64,000 bases of DNA from an uncultured Algibacter sp. (GCA_947499935.1 CANMQH010000017.1:1-64000), one strand, 5' to 3'. Shown: positions 35,442 to 45,747, numbered from the stretch's first letter. Program-made: numbers and translations. Notes: a model not told the origin generated them from the sequence alone.

Positions 35442-36824
35442 TCAGCTTATAGCTTTAATCTCTTTAATAAATTTATCGGCTAAAGTGTCTGCTTCATCTT
35501 GCGATTTTGCTTCAGTATAAATTCTAATTATAGGTTCTGTATTACTTTTACGTAAATGTACCCAACTTTCAGAAAAATCTATTTTAACACCATCAATAGT
35601 GGTTAATTTTTCGTTTTGATAACGATTTTCTATAGCTTTTAAAATACCATCAACATCTAAATCTGGTGTTAATTGTATTTTCTTTTTCCCCATAAAATAA
35701 CTTGGATAGGTTTTTTTAAGTTCACTTACAGACATTTGTCTATCTACCAAAAGGCTTAAAAATAAGGCAACGCCAACCAAAGCATCACGCCCGTAATGCG
35801 ACTCTGGGTATATAATACCACCGTTACCTTCGCCTCCAATAACAACATTATTTTTTTTCATGAGTTTTACCACATTAACTTCTCCAACAGCACTGGCTTC
35901 GTATGTACCTCCATGCTTTTCGGTAACATCACGCAAGGCTCTTGTAGAACTCATATTACTCACCGTATTGCCAGGTGTTTTGCTCAATACATAATCGGCG
36001 CAAGCTACAAGCGTATATTCTTCGCCAAACATATCACCATTTTCATCCATAAAAGCCAAACGGTCTACATCGGGGTCTACAACAATACCAAAATCGGCAT
36101 TGTGCTTTTTAACGGCTTCAGACAAATCTGTTAAATGCTCTTTTAAAGGTTCTGGGTTGTGCGGAAAATGTCCATTAGGTTCACAATGAATTTTTATAAC
36201 ATCTACACCCAAACGCTCTAAAAGCAAAGGAATGGCAACGCCTCCTGAAGAGTTTACACCATCTACAACAACTTTAAAACGTTGTGCTTCTATGGCGTTT
36301 ACGGTCACCAAATCTAAATCTAAAACTTCAATAATATGTAAATCTATATAAGCTTTGTTTTTTTTAATATTTCCAAGACTATCTACATCAGCAAATTCCA
36401 TAGTATCACTCTCAGCAATATCTAAAATTTTCGCCCCTTCTACAGCATCTAAAAACTCGCCTTTTTCATTTAAAAGTTTAAGCGCATTCCATTGTTTTGG
36501 GTTGTGGCTTGCTGTTAAAATAATGCCACCATCGGCTTGTTCCATAGGTACTGCTACTTCAACTGTAGGTGTTGTAGACAACCCTACATCCACAACATCT
36601 ATACCTAAACCTATTAATGTATTCATGACTAAACTTTGAATCATTTTTCCAGAAATACGGGCATCTCTTCCCACAACAACTTTATAATGCGTTTTTTGTC
36701 TATGTTGTTTTAGCCAAACGCCATAAGCAGCAGCAAATTTAACAGCATCAATAGGTGTAAGATTTTCTCCAACTTGCCCCCCAATAGTTCCCCTAATTCC
36801 TGAGATTGATTTTATAAGTGTCAT
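35442..36824 (-). CDS. glmM: Phosphoglucosamine mutase / phosphohexomutase
   Basis: A 460-residue alpha-D-phosphohexomutase. The catalytic phosphoserine loop is GGIILTASHNPKQWNALK, the metal-binding loop is VDPDVDRLAFMDENG, the sugar-binding loop is GGEGNGGIIYPE, and the phosphate-binding loop is RKSNTEPIIRIYTEA. In Bacteroidetes this gene is annotated glmM, which makes glucosamine-1-phosphate for peptidoglycan and LPS, although a phosphomannomutase activity cannot be excluded. The length is typical. It diverges from acpH. Confidence 0.92.
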   Translation of the reverse strand: MTLIKSISGIRGTIGGQVGENLTPIDAVKFAAAYGVWLKQHRQKTHYKVVVGRDARISGKMIQSLVMNTLIGLGIDVVDVGLSTTPTVEVAVPMEQADGGIILTASHNPKQWNALKLLNEKGEFLDAVEGAKILDIAESDTMEFADVDSLGNIKKNKAYIDLHIIEVLDLDLVTVNAIEAQRFKVVVDGVNSSGGVAIPLLLERLGVDVIKIHCEPNGHFPHNPEPLKEHLTDLSEAVKKHNADFGIVVDPDVDRLAFMDENGDMFGEEYTLVACADYVLSKTPGNTVSNMSSTRALRDVTEKHGGTYEASAVGEVNVVKLMKKNNVVIGGEGNGGIIYPESHYGRDALVGVALFLSLLVDRQMSVSELKKTYPSYFMGKKKIQLTPDLDVDGILKAIENRYQNEKLTTIDGVKIDFSESWVHLRKSNTEPIIRIYTEAKSQDEADTLADKFIKEIKAIS

Positions 36825-36901
36825 AATTTATTTTAAAGTTCTCTGACAAATATAGCATTTCAAAATCGGATTTCTTAAAATGGAATTTGTAAATTTCACG
36901 A

Positions 36902-37498
36902 ATGAATTACTTAGCACACATTTATCTGTCTGGCGAAAACGAATTAGTTACCATTGGTAATTTTATAGCAGACGGAATAAAAGGAAAAAACTATAAAACC
37001 TACCAAAGAGATGTACAAATTGGTATTTTATTACATCGTAATATTGATACATTTACCGATGCCCATAAAACGGTTAGAATAAGTACAAAAAGGCTTCACG
37101 AAAAGTATGGGCATTACTCTGGTGTCATTGTAGATATTTTATACGATCACTTTTTAGCTAAAAATTGGCATAAGTATTCTAAGGTGCCTCTTAAAGATTA
37201 TATTACCAAATTTTACGATGCTTTAGAAGCTAATTATAATATACTGCCACTGCGCATTCAAAAAATGATGCCTTATATGTTAGCCGATAATTGGTTATTA
37301 AGCTATGCCTCTATAGATGGCATTACAAGAGTTCTTGAAGGTGTAAACCGACGCACAAAAAACCGTTCGAGCATGCATGAAGCTGTTATAGAACTTGAAG
37401 CATTTTATACAGAATTTGGAGATGAGTTTTCTGCGTTTTTTGATGAACTCATTAAATTTTCTAAAACTAAACTCATTGAATTTAATCAAACCATGTAA
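36902..37498 (+). CDS. acpH: Acyl carrier protein phosphodiesterase
   Basis: A 198-residue HD-like phosphodiesterase of the AcpH family, which removes the 4-prime-phosphopantetheine arm from holo-ACP. Typical segments are MNYLAHIYLSG, GNFIADGIKGK, GILLHRNIDTFTDAH, and HYSGVIVDILYDHFLAKNW. The stop overlaps the start of ggt (TAATG), so the two are translationally coupled. Confidence 0.93.
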   Translation: MNYLAHIYLSGENELVTIGNFIADGIKGKNYKTYQRDVQIGILLHRNIDTFTDAHKTVRISTKRLHEKYGHYSGVIVDILYDHFLAKNWHKYSKVPLKDYITKFYDALEANYNILPLRIQKMMPYMLADNWLLSYASIDGITRVLEGVNRRTKNRSSMHEAVIELEAFYTEFGDEFSAFFDELIKFSKTKLIEFNQTM

Positions 37499-39198
37499 TG
37501 AAGTACCTATATTATATTTTCTTTTTATTTATCATTATATCATGTAAAAAAAATAACCATATCATAGCCGAAGATATCCCAAAAACGGGGTTGATTACTA
37601 AAAACGCGATGGTTGTTTCGGCACGTATAGAAGCTTCTAAAATAGGAAGCGATATTATGAAAAAGGGCGGCAATGCTTTTGATGCTATGGTCGCTACCGA
37701 ACTAGCACTAGCAGTAGCATACCCCTATGCTGGTAACTTGGGCGGTGGTGGTTTTATGGTTTACAGAAAAGTTAATGGAGATATTGGTGCTATTGATTAT
37801 AGAGAGAAAGCACCTTTAGCTGCAACAAAAAACATGTTTTTAGATAATAACGAACAAGTTATCCCCGAAAAAAGCACACTTGGCGCCATGGCCGTAGGCG
37901 TACCAGGAACCGTTGCTGGTGTATTGGCTGTTCATAAAAAATTAGGATCATTACCTATTGAAGATATTTTAGAACCCGTTATTGCGTTAGCAAAAAAAGG
38001 TATCGTTGTTACTCATAAGCAAGAAAAAAGAATTAAGGAGTACCAACCTCTTTTTCCAAAAGTGAACAAAGATTCTATACCATTTGATAAACCATGGAAA
38101 GCTAACGACACCATAAAATACCCTAAACTAGCAAAAACCTTAGAACGCATTTTAAAATTTGGGAAAGATGGTTTTTATAAAGGTAAAACAGCTAAAACCC
38201 TAGCGACATTTACACAAAATAATGGTGGTATACTTACCGAAGAAGATTTAGCCAAATACGAACCCAAATGGCGTAAACCTATTACTTTCACTTATGATGA
38301 TTTAAAAGTAATTTCCATGTCGCCTCCATCCAGTGGGGGTATTTGTTTAGCACAAATTATGACTATGGTTGCCCCTTTTCATTTAGAGGAGTACGGACAT
38401 AATACCGTAAAAACCATTCAAGCTATCGTTGAAGCAGAAAGACGTGCGTACGCCGACAGAAGTTTTTACCTTGGTGACCCCGATTTTGTTAAAATGCCTA
38501 CTAAAGCACTTATATCTGAAGCGTATTTAAGCGGTAGAATGATTGATTTTTCTTTTGAAAAAGCAACACCATCCGCTAATGTTTCCCATGGTAATATAGA
38601 AATTATAGAGAGTAATGAAACCACGCACTACAGTATAGTTGATCCGTTTGGAAATGCCATATCTGCAACGACAACATTAAATGGTGCTTATGGCTCAAAA
38701 CTTTATTGCACAGAACTCGGTTTTTTTCTTAATAACGAAATGGATGATTTTAGTAGTAAACCCGGCGAGCCCAATATGTTTGGGCTTATTGGAGCCGAAG
38801 CCAATAGCATCATGCCCGAAAAACGCATGCTAAGTTCTATGACCCCAACTATTGTTGAAAAAAACGGCGAACTATACATGTCTGTTGGTACACCAGGAGG
38901 CGCTACTATAATAACTTCGGTTTTACAAACTATTTTGAATGTACATGAGTTTAAGATGGGTATGCAAGAAGCTGTTGATGCACCTCGTTTTCATCATCAA
39001 TGGTTACCCGATGAGATTATGATGGAACCCAATGCCTTCGATAAAACAATAATTAAACAATTAGAAAATTTAGGTTATATCGTTAACGAAAAAGACGCAC
39101 CCGTTATTGGAAAAGTAGATGGCATACTTGTTTTAAATGATAAATCGTATGAAGCTGGTGCTGATCACCGAGGCGATGATACTGCTGTAGGTTTTTAG
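37498..39198 (+). CDS. ggt: Gamma-glutamyltransferase, lipoprotein
   Basis: A 566-residue N-terminal-nucleophile hydrolase. The N-terminus is a lipoprotein signal (FLFIIISC, Cys16). The family pattern is clear: MVVSARIEASKIGSDIM, GGNAFDAMVATELALAV, GNLGGGGFMVYR, and PGTVAGVLAVHKKLG. The autocatalytic cleavage site and catalytic Thr lie in NETTHYSIVDPFGNAIS, with SSMTPTIVEKNG downstream. It cleaves the gamma-glutamyl bond of glutathione and related peptides outside the cytoplasm. Its start overlaps the acpH stop. Confidence 0.95.
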   Translation: MKYLYYIFFLFIIISCKKNNHIIAEDIPKTGLITKNAMVVSARIEASKIGSDIMKKGGNAFDAMVATELALAVAYPYAGNLGGGGFMVYRKVNGDIGAIDYREKAPLAATKNMFLDNNEQVIPEKSTLGAMAVGVPGTVAGVLAVHKKLGSLPIEDILEPVIALAKKGIVVTHKQEKRIKEYQPLFPKVNKDSIPFDKPWKANDTIKYPKLAKTLERILKFGKDGFYKGKTAKTLATFTQNNGGILTEEDLAKYEPKWRKPITFTYDDLKVISMSPPSSGGICLAQIMTMVAPFHLEEYGHNTVKTIQAIVEAERRAYADRSFYLGDPDFVKMPTKALISEAYLSGRMIDFSFEKATPSANVSHGNIEIIESNETTHYSIVDPFGNAISATTTLNGAYGSKLYCTELGFFLNNEMDDFSSKPGEPNMFGLIGAEANSIMPEKRMLSSMTPTIVEKNGELYMSVGTPGGATIITSVLQTILNVHEFKMGMQEAVDAPRFHHQWLPDEIMMEPNAFDKTIIKQLENLGYIVNEKDAPVIGKVDGILVLNDKSYEAGADHRGDDTAVGF

Positions 39199-39293
39199 TC
39201 TTTATATTTTTTTAAAGTACTATGTTAAACATATAAGTCTGATTAATAGTAGCGCGTAAAAACTAGTTTAAAATATAAAAACCAACGCCTTGT

Positions 39294-39415
39294 CATTTCG
39301 ACAGAGTAAAGCATGAACTACGAGAAATCTCAATACGATGGGAATCCTCATTAAAAGCATAGGTTAATATCTAACAAAATATATTTTGTTTCAGATTCAG
39401 ATAATGTTCGGAATA
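39294..39415. repeat. Degenerate interspersed repeat in a gene-free gap
   Basis: GTCATTTCGACAGAGTAAAG, then GAGAAATCTCA and a decayed tail ending GTTCGGAATAACAG, resembles the widely seen GTCATTTCGA...GAGAAATCT...CGAAATGAC repeat. The second arm is mutated. The 306-bp gap (39199-39504) holds nothing else I can recognise. Confidence 0.4.
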
Positions 39416-39504
39416 ACAGATTACATTTTAATGTAGAATTATATATTCGTCTTCAGTAAAATATTAATCATAGAAATCAAGTTATAAATTCACATTTTAG
39501 TGTT

Positions 39505-40227
39505 ATGCCCTTAAAACCAAAAAAAATATTAAAAATATTTGTTAGCGCTTTAGTCTTCCTTACCCTACCTAGCCTACTACTTTTTGGCTTTTTATATTTT
39601 AAATATAACGAAGCTTTACCCACTGGCATACAAGGAGAAAAAGCAGATAAACTAGCGTTAAAAATGTTAGATGCGCTAGACTACCAAGCCTACAAAAATA
39701 CGAACCATTTAGAGTGGACATTTAAAAAAAGACATCACTACAGCTGGGATAAAGCAAATAACATATGTGAGGTTTCTTGGAAATCTTATAAAGTCATTCT
39801 TGACTTAAATAATACTAATAACAGTAAAGTATTTATTCATAATTTTAAAAATGAAAGCGAATTAGCTCCAGAATTAATAGATAAAGCCATAACCTTTTTT
39901 AATAATGATTCCTTTTGGCTCGTTGGTCCCTATAAAGTTTTTGATAAAGGTGTAGAACGTAGACTTGTAAAAACAAAAAACAATAAAGATGCGCTTTTGG
40001 TAACTTATACCTCTGGAGGTTCTACACCAGGGGACTCTTACTTATGGCTATTAAATGACAATGGAAAACCATATGCCTGTAAAATGTGGACTTCCATATT
40101 ACCCATTGATGGTCTAGAGGCTTCTTGGAACCATTGGACAACTACAGATAGTGGTGCGCAACTACCTCAATTTCATAAATTAATGGTATTGGGTTTAGAG
40201 ATTACGGATGTTGAGGGGAAGAAATAA
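39505..40227 (+). CDS. Hypothetical protein with N-terminal membrane segment
   Basis: A 240-residue protein with one strong hydrophobic segment near the N-terminus (KIFVSALVFLTLPSLLLFGFLYF) that is a membrane anchor or uncleaved signal. The exported part is rich in Trp and Tyr and beta-strand-like (YKNTNHLEWTFKKRHHYSW, GGSTPGDSYLWLL, ASWNHWTTTDSGAQLP). It resembles conserved hypothetical proteins of Flavobacteriia, but I know no function. It stands alone with gaps on both sides. Confidence 0.65.
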   Translation: MPLKPKKILKIFVSALVFLTLPSLLLFGFLYFKYNEALPTGIQGEKADKLALKMLDALDYQAYKNTNHLEWTFKKRHHYSWDKANNICEVSWKSYKVILDLNNTNNSKVFIHNFKNESELAPELIDKAITFFNNDSFWLVGPYKVFDKGVERRLVKTKNNKDALLVTYTSGGSTPGDSYLWLLNDNGKPYACKMWTSILPIDGLEASWNHWTTTDSGAQLPQFHKLMVLGLEITDVEGKK

Positions 40228-40460
40228 CTTTTTTAGAAATATTACTGTTTTAGTGTATCGCTATTTCAGGACGGGACAAATTATTATACAAAAAAACCTA
40301 TTATTGTAAACCTAATAGTAGGACTAAAAACAAATTGTAAACCTACTTTAGGATTAAGTCTAAATATGTAAACTTTTTATCCTTACAGTAGAAAGCAGTG
40401 AATAGTTCGAAGAGGGGTTAAACGAACTAGAACTGCGCAAGAATTAAAAACATAAGACAA

Positions 40461-41034
40461 ATGAAATATCTATTTTTAATAGTTCTAAGTGTAAATATTG
40501 CTTGTGCGCAGGTACCTACTGAGAAAATATCGAATAAATCATTTAAAATGGAATTAGATATTTTAATTGATTATCTGAATTCAAAAGATTCTAAAGCAAA
40601 ATTTATAGAGTTAAGTAGGTCGAATTTAAATACACTTATTCCTTCGTAGTAATCATTCCAAAGGTTTTTTTCATTATAAAGGCAAATATATCATTTTAGA
40701 TAAAAAAATTAGCGAGAAAATAAGTCAAGAACTAATCAATATAAATTTAAAAAATACTGATTTAATTTCTGGTAAAACAATTATTCGTTTTGCAGACTCT
40801 CGAAATCGACCTAGGCATGGTGCTGTATTTTATGGAAAAAGCAGCGATGGTACTATATATGTATATAGTAAAAATGGACCTTTTATAAAACCAGAAATTG
40901 TAAAATTAAACTCACTAAAACCTTATGGAAAAATACAAGGACTTAAAGTTGAAAAAGACATTATTAGAAAAATACAAGATTTGTGGAATGAAGCGCCTGA
41001 TACTTTTGAATCTGGTTTTTATAACCGTAATTAG
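40461..41034 (+). pseudogene. Frameshifted hypothetical secreted protein
   Basis: The first 62 codons (MKYLFLIVLSVNIACAQ..., a signal peptide) run into TAG at 40647-40649. In the +1 frame the sequence continues without interruption as NHSKGFFHYKGKYIILDKK, then TIIRFADSRNRPRHGAVFYG and LWNEAPDTFESGFYNRN to a TAG at 41032-41034. The two parts make one sensible protein of about 190 residues, so a single-base shift near 40640 broke it (or a sequencing indel mimics this). The family is unknown. Its end overlaps the next gene by 47 nt. Confidence 0.6.
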
Positions 41035-41362
41035 TTGTAAAAATCAAGATAGAGAGGATTTTATTAAAATTAAATCAAAAGATAGAACAGTAATTTTATT
41101 AAAAGAGGATTTTAAAATTACTCAAAATGAAGACTTTATTAAAATTAAATTAGTAAATAATAAAATAGATAGCATAAAGGAGTGTGTGAATTGTATTTTA
41201 TTTTTTAACAAAAAAGAATATGTTGCAAAAGGGAACTACATTCAGAGTTCTATTGCGCCAAAGGATTATGATTATTTTTTTCCTGAAGATGTTAATAACC
41301 GAATTATAATAAGTAGGGATAGTATAATAACATTGTTGCCAAAAAGAGTATATGGATTATAA
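40988..41362 (+). CDS. Small hypothetical lipoprotein
   Basis: A 124-residue lipoprotein when started at the ATG at 40988 (MKRLILLNLVFITVISC, lipobox Cys17). An in-frame ATG at 40925 is possible, but it would put 21 charged residues before the signal, so 40988 is preferred. The mature part is rich in Lys, Asp and Ile with strand-like alternation and one Cys pair (ECVNC). No family is recognised. It overlaps the preceding frameshifted gene, which suggests an operon of small exported proteins. Confidence 0.55.
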   Translation: MKRLILLNLVFITVISCKNQDREDFIKIKSKDRTVILLKEDFKITQNEDFIKIKLVNNKIDSIKECVNCILFFNKKEYVAKGNYIQSSIAPKDYDYFFPEDVNNRIIISRDSIITLLPKRVYGL

Positions 41363-41502
41363 TATTGTCTGGTTCTAAAATAGGTTTAGAACCCCCGCTT
41401 GTTCCCTAGTATGGCTAACACCCAGCTAGTCCTCGTATGCGCTAGCGCTTCGACTTTGTCGAGTGCCGTACTGAGTAAGAAAACCGTAACCATTATTTAA
41501 AA

Positions 41503-42027
41503 CTACTTCGACCTTTGTCCAACAAAATTATGTGTTTTCGATTTAAATAAAATATTAAAACTCGTTAAACTCCCGTAAATTCTAGTAATATATTGTTGTA
41601 AATCTATTTTACCTTGCTCATCCAAATTACTGGCATTAATACGTTGCTCCATAACGCGCAAACGGTCTCTTACCATGGTTATTTTATGAAAAAATGTATC
41701 AATAGGCAATTCGTGCCCTTTTAAACTAGTATCCTTAGGCTCCAGTATAAGCTTTCCGCCTTTATATTTATCAGCAATCTGTACAACTTCACTAGCATCG
41801 CTCCATGTTTTTAAAATCTGTACCAAACTACGTTCTACGTCGTAAAAACTAACCGTATCAACATCATTATCAGCAGCTTCAATAATTTCAAATGTGCTAT
41901 CTAAATCAATGGTTTCCAATCCATTTTCAATAAAAGTTACCCAATAATGTTGCGATGTAACATTGGTAATAACACCTTTTCCAAATTCAGAATGTTCAAT
42001 TCTAGACCCAATACCTAATAGTTTCAT
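41503..42027 (-). CDS. Hypothetical protein with N-terminal SH3/Tudor-like fold
   Basis: A 174-residue cytoplasmic protein. The first 50 residues (LLGIGSRIEHSEFGKGVITNV, then YWVTFIENGLETIDLD) look like the small barrel found at the end of UvrD/PcrA helicases and in CarD-like proteins. The rest is helical (about 65-174), with an Arg-rich KITMVRDRLRVMEQRI segment. It lies head-to-head with uvrA, 132 bp apart, so a link to DNA repair or transcription is possible but only inferred. Confidence 0.65.
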   Translation of the reverse strand: MKLLGIGSRIEHSEFGKGVITNVTSQHYWVTFIENGLETIDLDSTFEIIEAADNDVDTVSFYDVERSLVQILKTWSDASEVVQIADKYKGGKLILEPKDTSLKGHELPIDTFFHKITMVRDRLRVMEQRINASNLDEQGKIDLQQYITRIYGSLTSFNILFKSKTHNFVGQRSK

Positions 42028-42158
42028 AAACCGTTATTTTTTTGAATGCTTATTATAGAAAATCTCTTTAATTTTTCATCACAATAATAACAAATACTAA
42101 ACAAATCTTTGCAAAAAATTAACAACTAAAATTGTAACTTCGCAACTTTGCTATATTT

Positions 42159-44990
42159 ATGAGTCCATTTGAAGATTTTATTGAAGTAAAAGGCGCCAGA
42201 GTCCATAATCTTAAAAATATTGATATTTCCATTCCAAGAGAAAAACTTGTAGTTATTACAGGCTTGTCTGGTAGTGGTAAATCTTCTTTGGCTTTTGATA
42301 CTATTTATGCTGAAGGACAACGCCGTTATATCGAAACATTTTCGGCCTATGCCAGACAATTTCTAGGTGGTATGGAGCGTCCAGATGTTGATAAAATTGA
42401 TGGCCTATCCCCTGTTATTGCCATAGAGCAAAAAACTACCAGTAAATCACCCCGCTCTACCGTAGGTACTATTACCGAGATTTACGATTTTATGCGTTTA
42501 CTCTTTGCGCGTGCCAGCGATGCCTATAGTTACAATACAGGTGATAAAATGATTAGTTATAATGATGAGCAAATAAAAGCGCTCATTATTAAAGATTTTA
42601 AAGGCAAACGTATTAATATTTTAGCTCCTGTTGTACGCTCTAGAAAAGGACATTACCGCGAATTGTTTGAGCAAATTGCAAAACAAGGATTTTTAAAAGT
42701 ACGTACCGATGGCGAAATTCGCGATATTGCAAAAGGGATGAAATTAGACCGTTACAAAACGCATGATATTGAAACGGTAATTGATAGATTGGTTATAGAT
42801 GATACTGTTGATAACGACAAGCGATTAACAGAAACCATAAATACGGCAATGTATCATGGTGAAGATGTTTTGCTAGTCATAGACCAAGATACTAACGAAA
42901 CACGCTATTTTAGCAGAAATTTAATGTGCCCTTCTAGCGGGATATCGTATCCTAATCCGGAACCTAATAATTTTTCGTTTAACTCCCCAAAAGGTGCCTG
43001 TGATAACTGTAATGGTATTGGTACGCTGTATCAAATCAATGAGGACAAGATTATTCCTGATCATAAATTATCCATTAAAAACGGTGCATTAGCACCGCAT
43101 GGGCCTCAAAAAAGCAGTTGGATATTCAAGCAGTTTGAAATCATAGCACAGCGTTTCAATTTTAAACTAACAGATGCTTACAAAGACATCCCAAAAGAAG
43201 CTAGGCAAATTATTTTGTATGGTGGTAATGATAAGTTTTCGGTAGAAAGTAAAACCCTAGGGATTACCAGAGATTATAAAATAGATTTTGAAGGTGTTGC
43301 CAATTTTATAGAAAACCAGTACAAAAACGCAGAATCTACATCGTTAAAGCGTTGGGCAAAAGAGTATATGGATAAGGTTGAATGCCCTGTTTGTCATGGT
43401 TCTCGTTTAAAAAAAGAATCACTCTATTTTAAAATAAATAAAAAAAACATAGCAGAATTAGCTAACACTGATATTGTTGAACTAGCCGATTGGTTTAAAG
43501 ATTTGCACAAACATCTTTCTGATAAACAATTAAAAATTGCTGAAGAAGTTGTTAAAGAAATAAAATCGCGCCTTCAATTTTTACTCGATGTAGGCTTAGA
43601 TTACCTATCCTTAAACCGAAGTTCTAAATCATTATCTGGTGGTGAGGCGCAACGCATAAGGTTGGCCACTCAAATTGGTTCGCAATTGGTTGGTGTATTG
43701 TATATTTTAGATGAACCAAGTATTGGACTGCATCAGCGCGATAATGAGAAACTTATAAACTCGTTAGTATCGCTTAGAGATATAGGGAATTCGGTTATTG
43801 TTGTGGAGCATGACAAAGATATGATTGAACGTGCCGATTATGTTATTGATATTGGTCCTAAAGCAGGCAAATACGGTGGCGAAATTATAAGCATTGGTAA
43901 TCCTGAAGAATTAAAAACACACAACACCCTCACGGCCGATTATTTAAATGGTAAGAAAGCCATTGAAATCCCAAAAAAACGCCGTGCTGGTAACAACAAA
44001 TTCATAGAACTAAAGGGATGTACGGGTAATAACCTAAAAAACATATCAGTCAAACTTCCGTTAGGTAAAATGATTGGTATTACGGGAGTTTCTGGTAGTG
44101 GCAAGTCTACACTAATAAACGAAACCCTCTACCCTATTTTAAATGCGTACTATTTTAATGGTGTAAAAAAACCTATGCCCTATAAAAGCATTAAAGGTTT
44201 AGAGCATATAGATAAGGTTATAGATATAAACCAATCGCCAATTGGCAGAACGCCCAGAAGTAATCCTGCTACATATACCGGAACTTTTAGCGAAATTAGA
44301 GCCTTGTTTGCTAAAATACCTGAAGCCATGATTAGAGGTTATAAGGCTGGACGTTTTAGTTTTAATGTTAAAGGTGGACGCTGCGAAACCTGCCAAGGTG
44401 GTGGCTTACGCGTTATTGAGATGAATTTTCTACCTGATGTTTATGTAGAATGCGAAACGTGCCAAGGCAAACGCTTTAATCGAGAAACATTAGAGATTCG
44501 ATATAAAGGAAAAAACATTAGTGATGTTTTAAACATGACCATGAATGAGGCTGTAGCCTTTTTTGAGCATATTCCTAAAATTCACAAAAAATTAAAAACG
44601 ATTAAAGATGTTGGCTTAGGCTATATTACTTTAGGGCAACAAAGCACAACCCTTTCTGGTGGCGAAGCACAGCGTATAAAACTAGCTACAGAACTTTCTA
44701 AAAGGGATACAGGAAATACTTTTTATATTCTTGATGAGCCAACTACGGGTTTACATTTTGAAGACATAAGAGTGTTAATGATTGTGTTAAACAAATTAGC
44801 CGACAAAGGTAACACAGTACTCATTATAGAGCATAATCTAGATGTTATTAAAACAGTAGATTACATTATAGATATTGGCTACGAAGGCGGCAAAGGCGGC
44901 GGACAAATTATAGTAGAAGGTACTCCCGAAGTTGTTGCAAAACATAAAAAGAGCTACACGGCTAAATTTTTAAAAAAAGAACTACATTAG
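42159..44990 (+). CDS. uvrA: Excinuclease ABC subunit A
   Basis: UvrA recognises bulky DNA lesions and loads UvrB in nucleotide-excision repair. The 943-residue protein has two ABC ATPase modules: Walker A GLSGSGKSSLAFD and GVSGSGKSTL, signatures LSGGEAQRIRLATQ and LSGGEAQRIKLATE, and Walker B segments YILDEPSIGLH and YILDEPTTGLH. The C-terminal zinc finger is complete (CETCQGGG...CETCQG). The first zinc finger has MCPSSG in place of CxxC, with only the second pair CDNC kept, so it may not bind zinc. A near-consensus TAACTTCG lies just upstream. Confidence 0.98.
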   Translation: MSPFEDFIEVKGARVHNLKNIDISIPREKLVVITGLSGSGKSSLAFDTIYAEGQRRYIETFSAYARQFLGGMERPDVDKIDGLSPVIAIEQKTTSKSPRSTVGTITEIYDFMRLLFARASDAYSYNTGDKMISYNDEQIKALIIKDFKGKRINILAPVVRSRKGHYRELFEQIAKQGFLKVRTDGEIRDIAKGMKLDRYKTHDIETVIDRLVIDDTVDNDKRLTETINTAMYHGEDVLLVIDQDTNETRYFSRNLMCPSSGISYPNPEPNNFSFNSPKGACDNCNGIGTLYQINEDKIIPDHKLSIKNGALAPHGPQKSSWIFKQFEIIAQRFNFKLTDAYKDIPKEARQIILYGGNDKFSVESKTLGITRDYKIDFEGVANFIENQYKNAESTSLKRWAKEYMDKVECPVCHGSRLKKESLYFKINKKNIAELANTDIVELADWFKDLHKHLSDKQLKIAEEVVKEIKSRLQFLLDVGLDYLSLNRSSKSLSGGEAQRIRLATQIGSQLVGVLYILDEPSIGLHQRDNEKLINSLVSLRDIGNSVIVVEHDKDMIERADYVIDIGPKAGKYGGEIISIGNPEELKTHNTLTADYLNGKKAIEIPKKRRAGNNKFIELKGCTGNNLKNISVKLPLGKMIGITGVSGSGKSTLINETLYPILNAYYFNGVKKPMPYKSIKGLEHIDKVIDINQSPIGRTPRSNPATYTGTFSEIRALFAKIPEAMIRGYKAGRFSFNVKGGRCETCQGGGLRVIEMNFLPDVYVECETCQGKRFNRETLEIRYKGKNISDVLNMTMNEAVAFFEHIPKIHKKLKTIKDVGLGYITLGQQSTTLSGGEAQRIKLATELSKRDTGNTFYILDEPTTGLHFEDIRVLMIVLNKLADKGNTVLIIEHNLDVIKTVDYIIDIGYEGGKGGGQIIVEGTPEVVAKHKKSYTAKFLKKELH

Positions 44991-45057
44991 ATTACTGTAC
45001 TATAATAATATAAACAAATAAAATAACGTCTAGAATGATAGACTTAAAATAAACATA

Positions 45058-45747
45058 ATGAGAAAAGAACAACATCATAAAGGCTGGAACGAAATAAAAA
45101 CTAACGATTCTTGGGCCCTTTTTAAAATCATGGGCGAGTTTGTAAATGGTTTTGAAAAAATGAGCAAAATTGGGCCTTGTGTATCCATTTTTGGGTCTGC
45201 GCGTACAAAACCAGACAATAAATATTATAAATTAGCCGTAAGTGTCGCTAACAAAATTGTAGATGCTGGTTACGGTGTTATTACTGGTGGTGGTCCAGGT
45301 ATTATGGAAGCTGGTAATAAAGGAGCGCATTTAGGTGGTGGGACATCGGTAGGTCTTAATATAGATTTACCTTTTGAGCAGCATGATAACCCTTATATTG
45401 ATGCTGATAAAAGTTTAGATTTTGATTATTTCTTTGTTAGGAAAGTCATGTTTGTAAAATATTCTCAAGGCTTTGTAGTCATGCCTGGAGGTTTTGGCAC
45501 GCTTGATGAATTGTTTGAAGCCATAACATTAATACAAACTCATAAAATAGCCAAGTTTCCGATTATTCTGGTAGGCACAGATTTTTGGGAAGGCTTGATG
45601 GATTGGGTTAAAAAAACACTTTTGGATACCTTTCAAAATATAAGTGCAGAAGACCTAGATTTACTTCATTTGGTTGATACTGAAGACGAAGTAATCACGA
45701 TACTTGATGCCTTTTATAAAAAATCAGATTTAAGCCCTAACTTTTAA
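45058..45747 (+). CDS. LOG-family (TIGR00730) protein
   Basis: A 229-residue Rossmann-fold protein of the LOG family, whose members act as cytokinin riboside 5-prime-monophosphate phosphoribohydrolases or related nucleotide hydrolases. The signature motifs are GGGPGIMEAGNKGA and MPGGFGTLDELFEA. In bacteria these proteins often hydrolyse AMP/IMP-like nucleotides. It lies 67 bp after uvrA on the same strand. Confidence 0.9.
   Translation: MRKEQHHKGWNEIKTNDSWALFKIMGEFVNGFEKMSKIGPCVSIFGSARTKPDNKYYKLAVSVANKIVDAGYGVITGGGPGIMEAGNKGAHLGGGTSVGLNIDLPFEQHDNPYIDADKSLDFDYFFVRKVMFVKYSQGFVVMPGGFGTLDELFEAITLIQTHKIAKFPIILVGTDFWEGLMDWVKKTLLDTFQNISAEDLDLLHLVDTEDEVITILDAFYKKSDLSPNF

Noticed and set aside
36355..36639. 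94-codon plus-strand ORF over glmM
   Set aside because: Shadow of glmM; hydrophobic look arises from the complement of its codons.
42935..43030. First UvrA zinc finger with CPSS instead of CxxC
   Set aside because: From memory this change is common in Bacteroidetes UvrA, and the finger is not essential in E. coli, so it is not a special defect.
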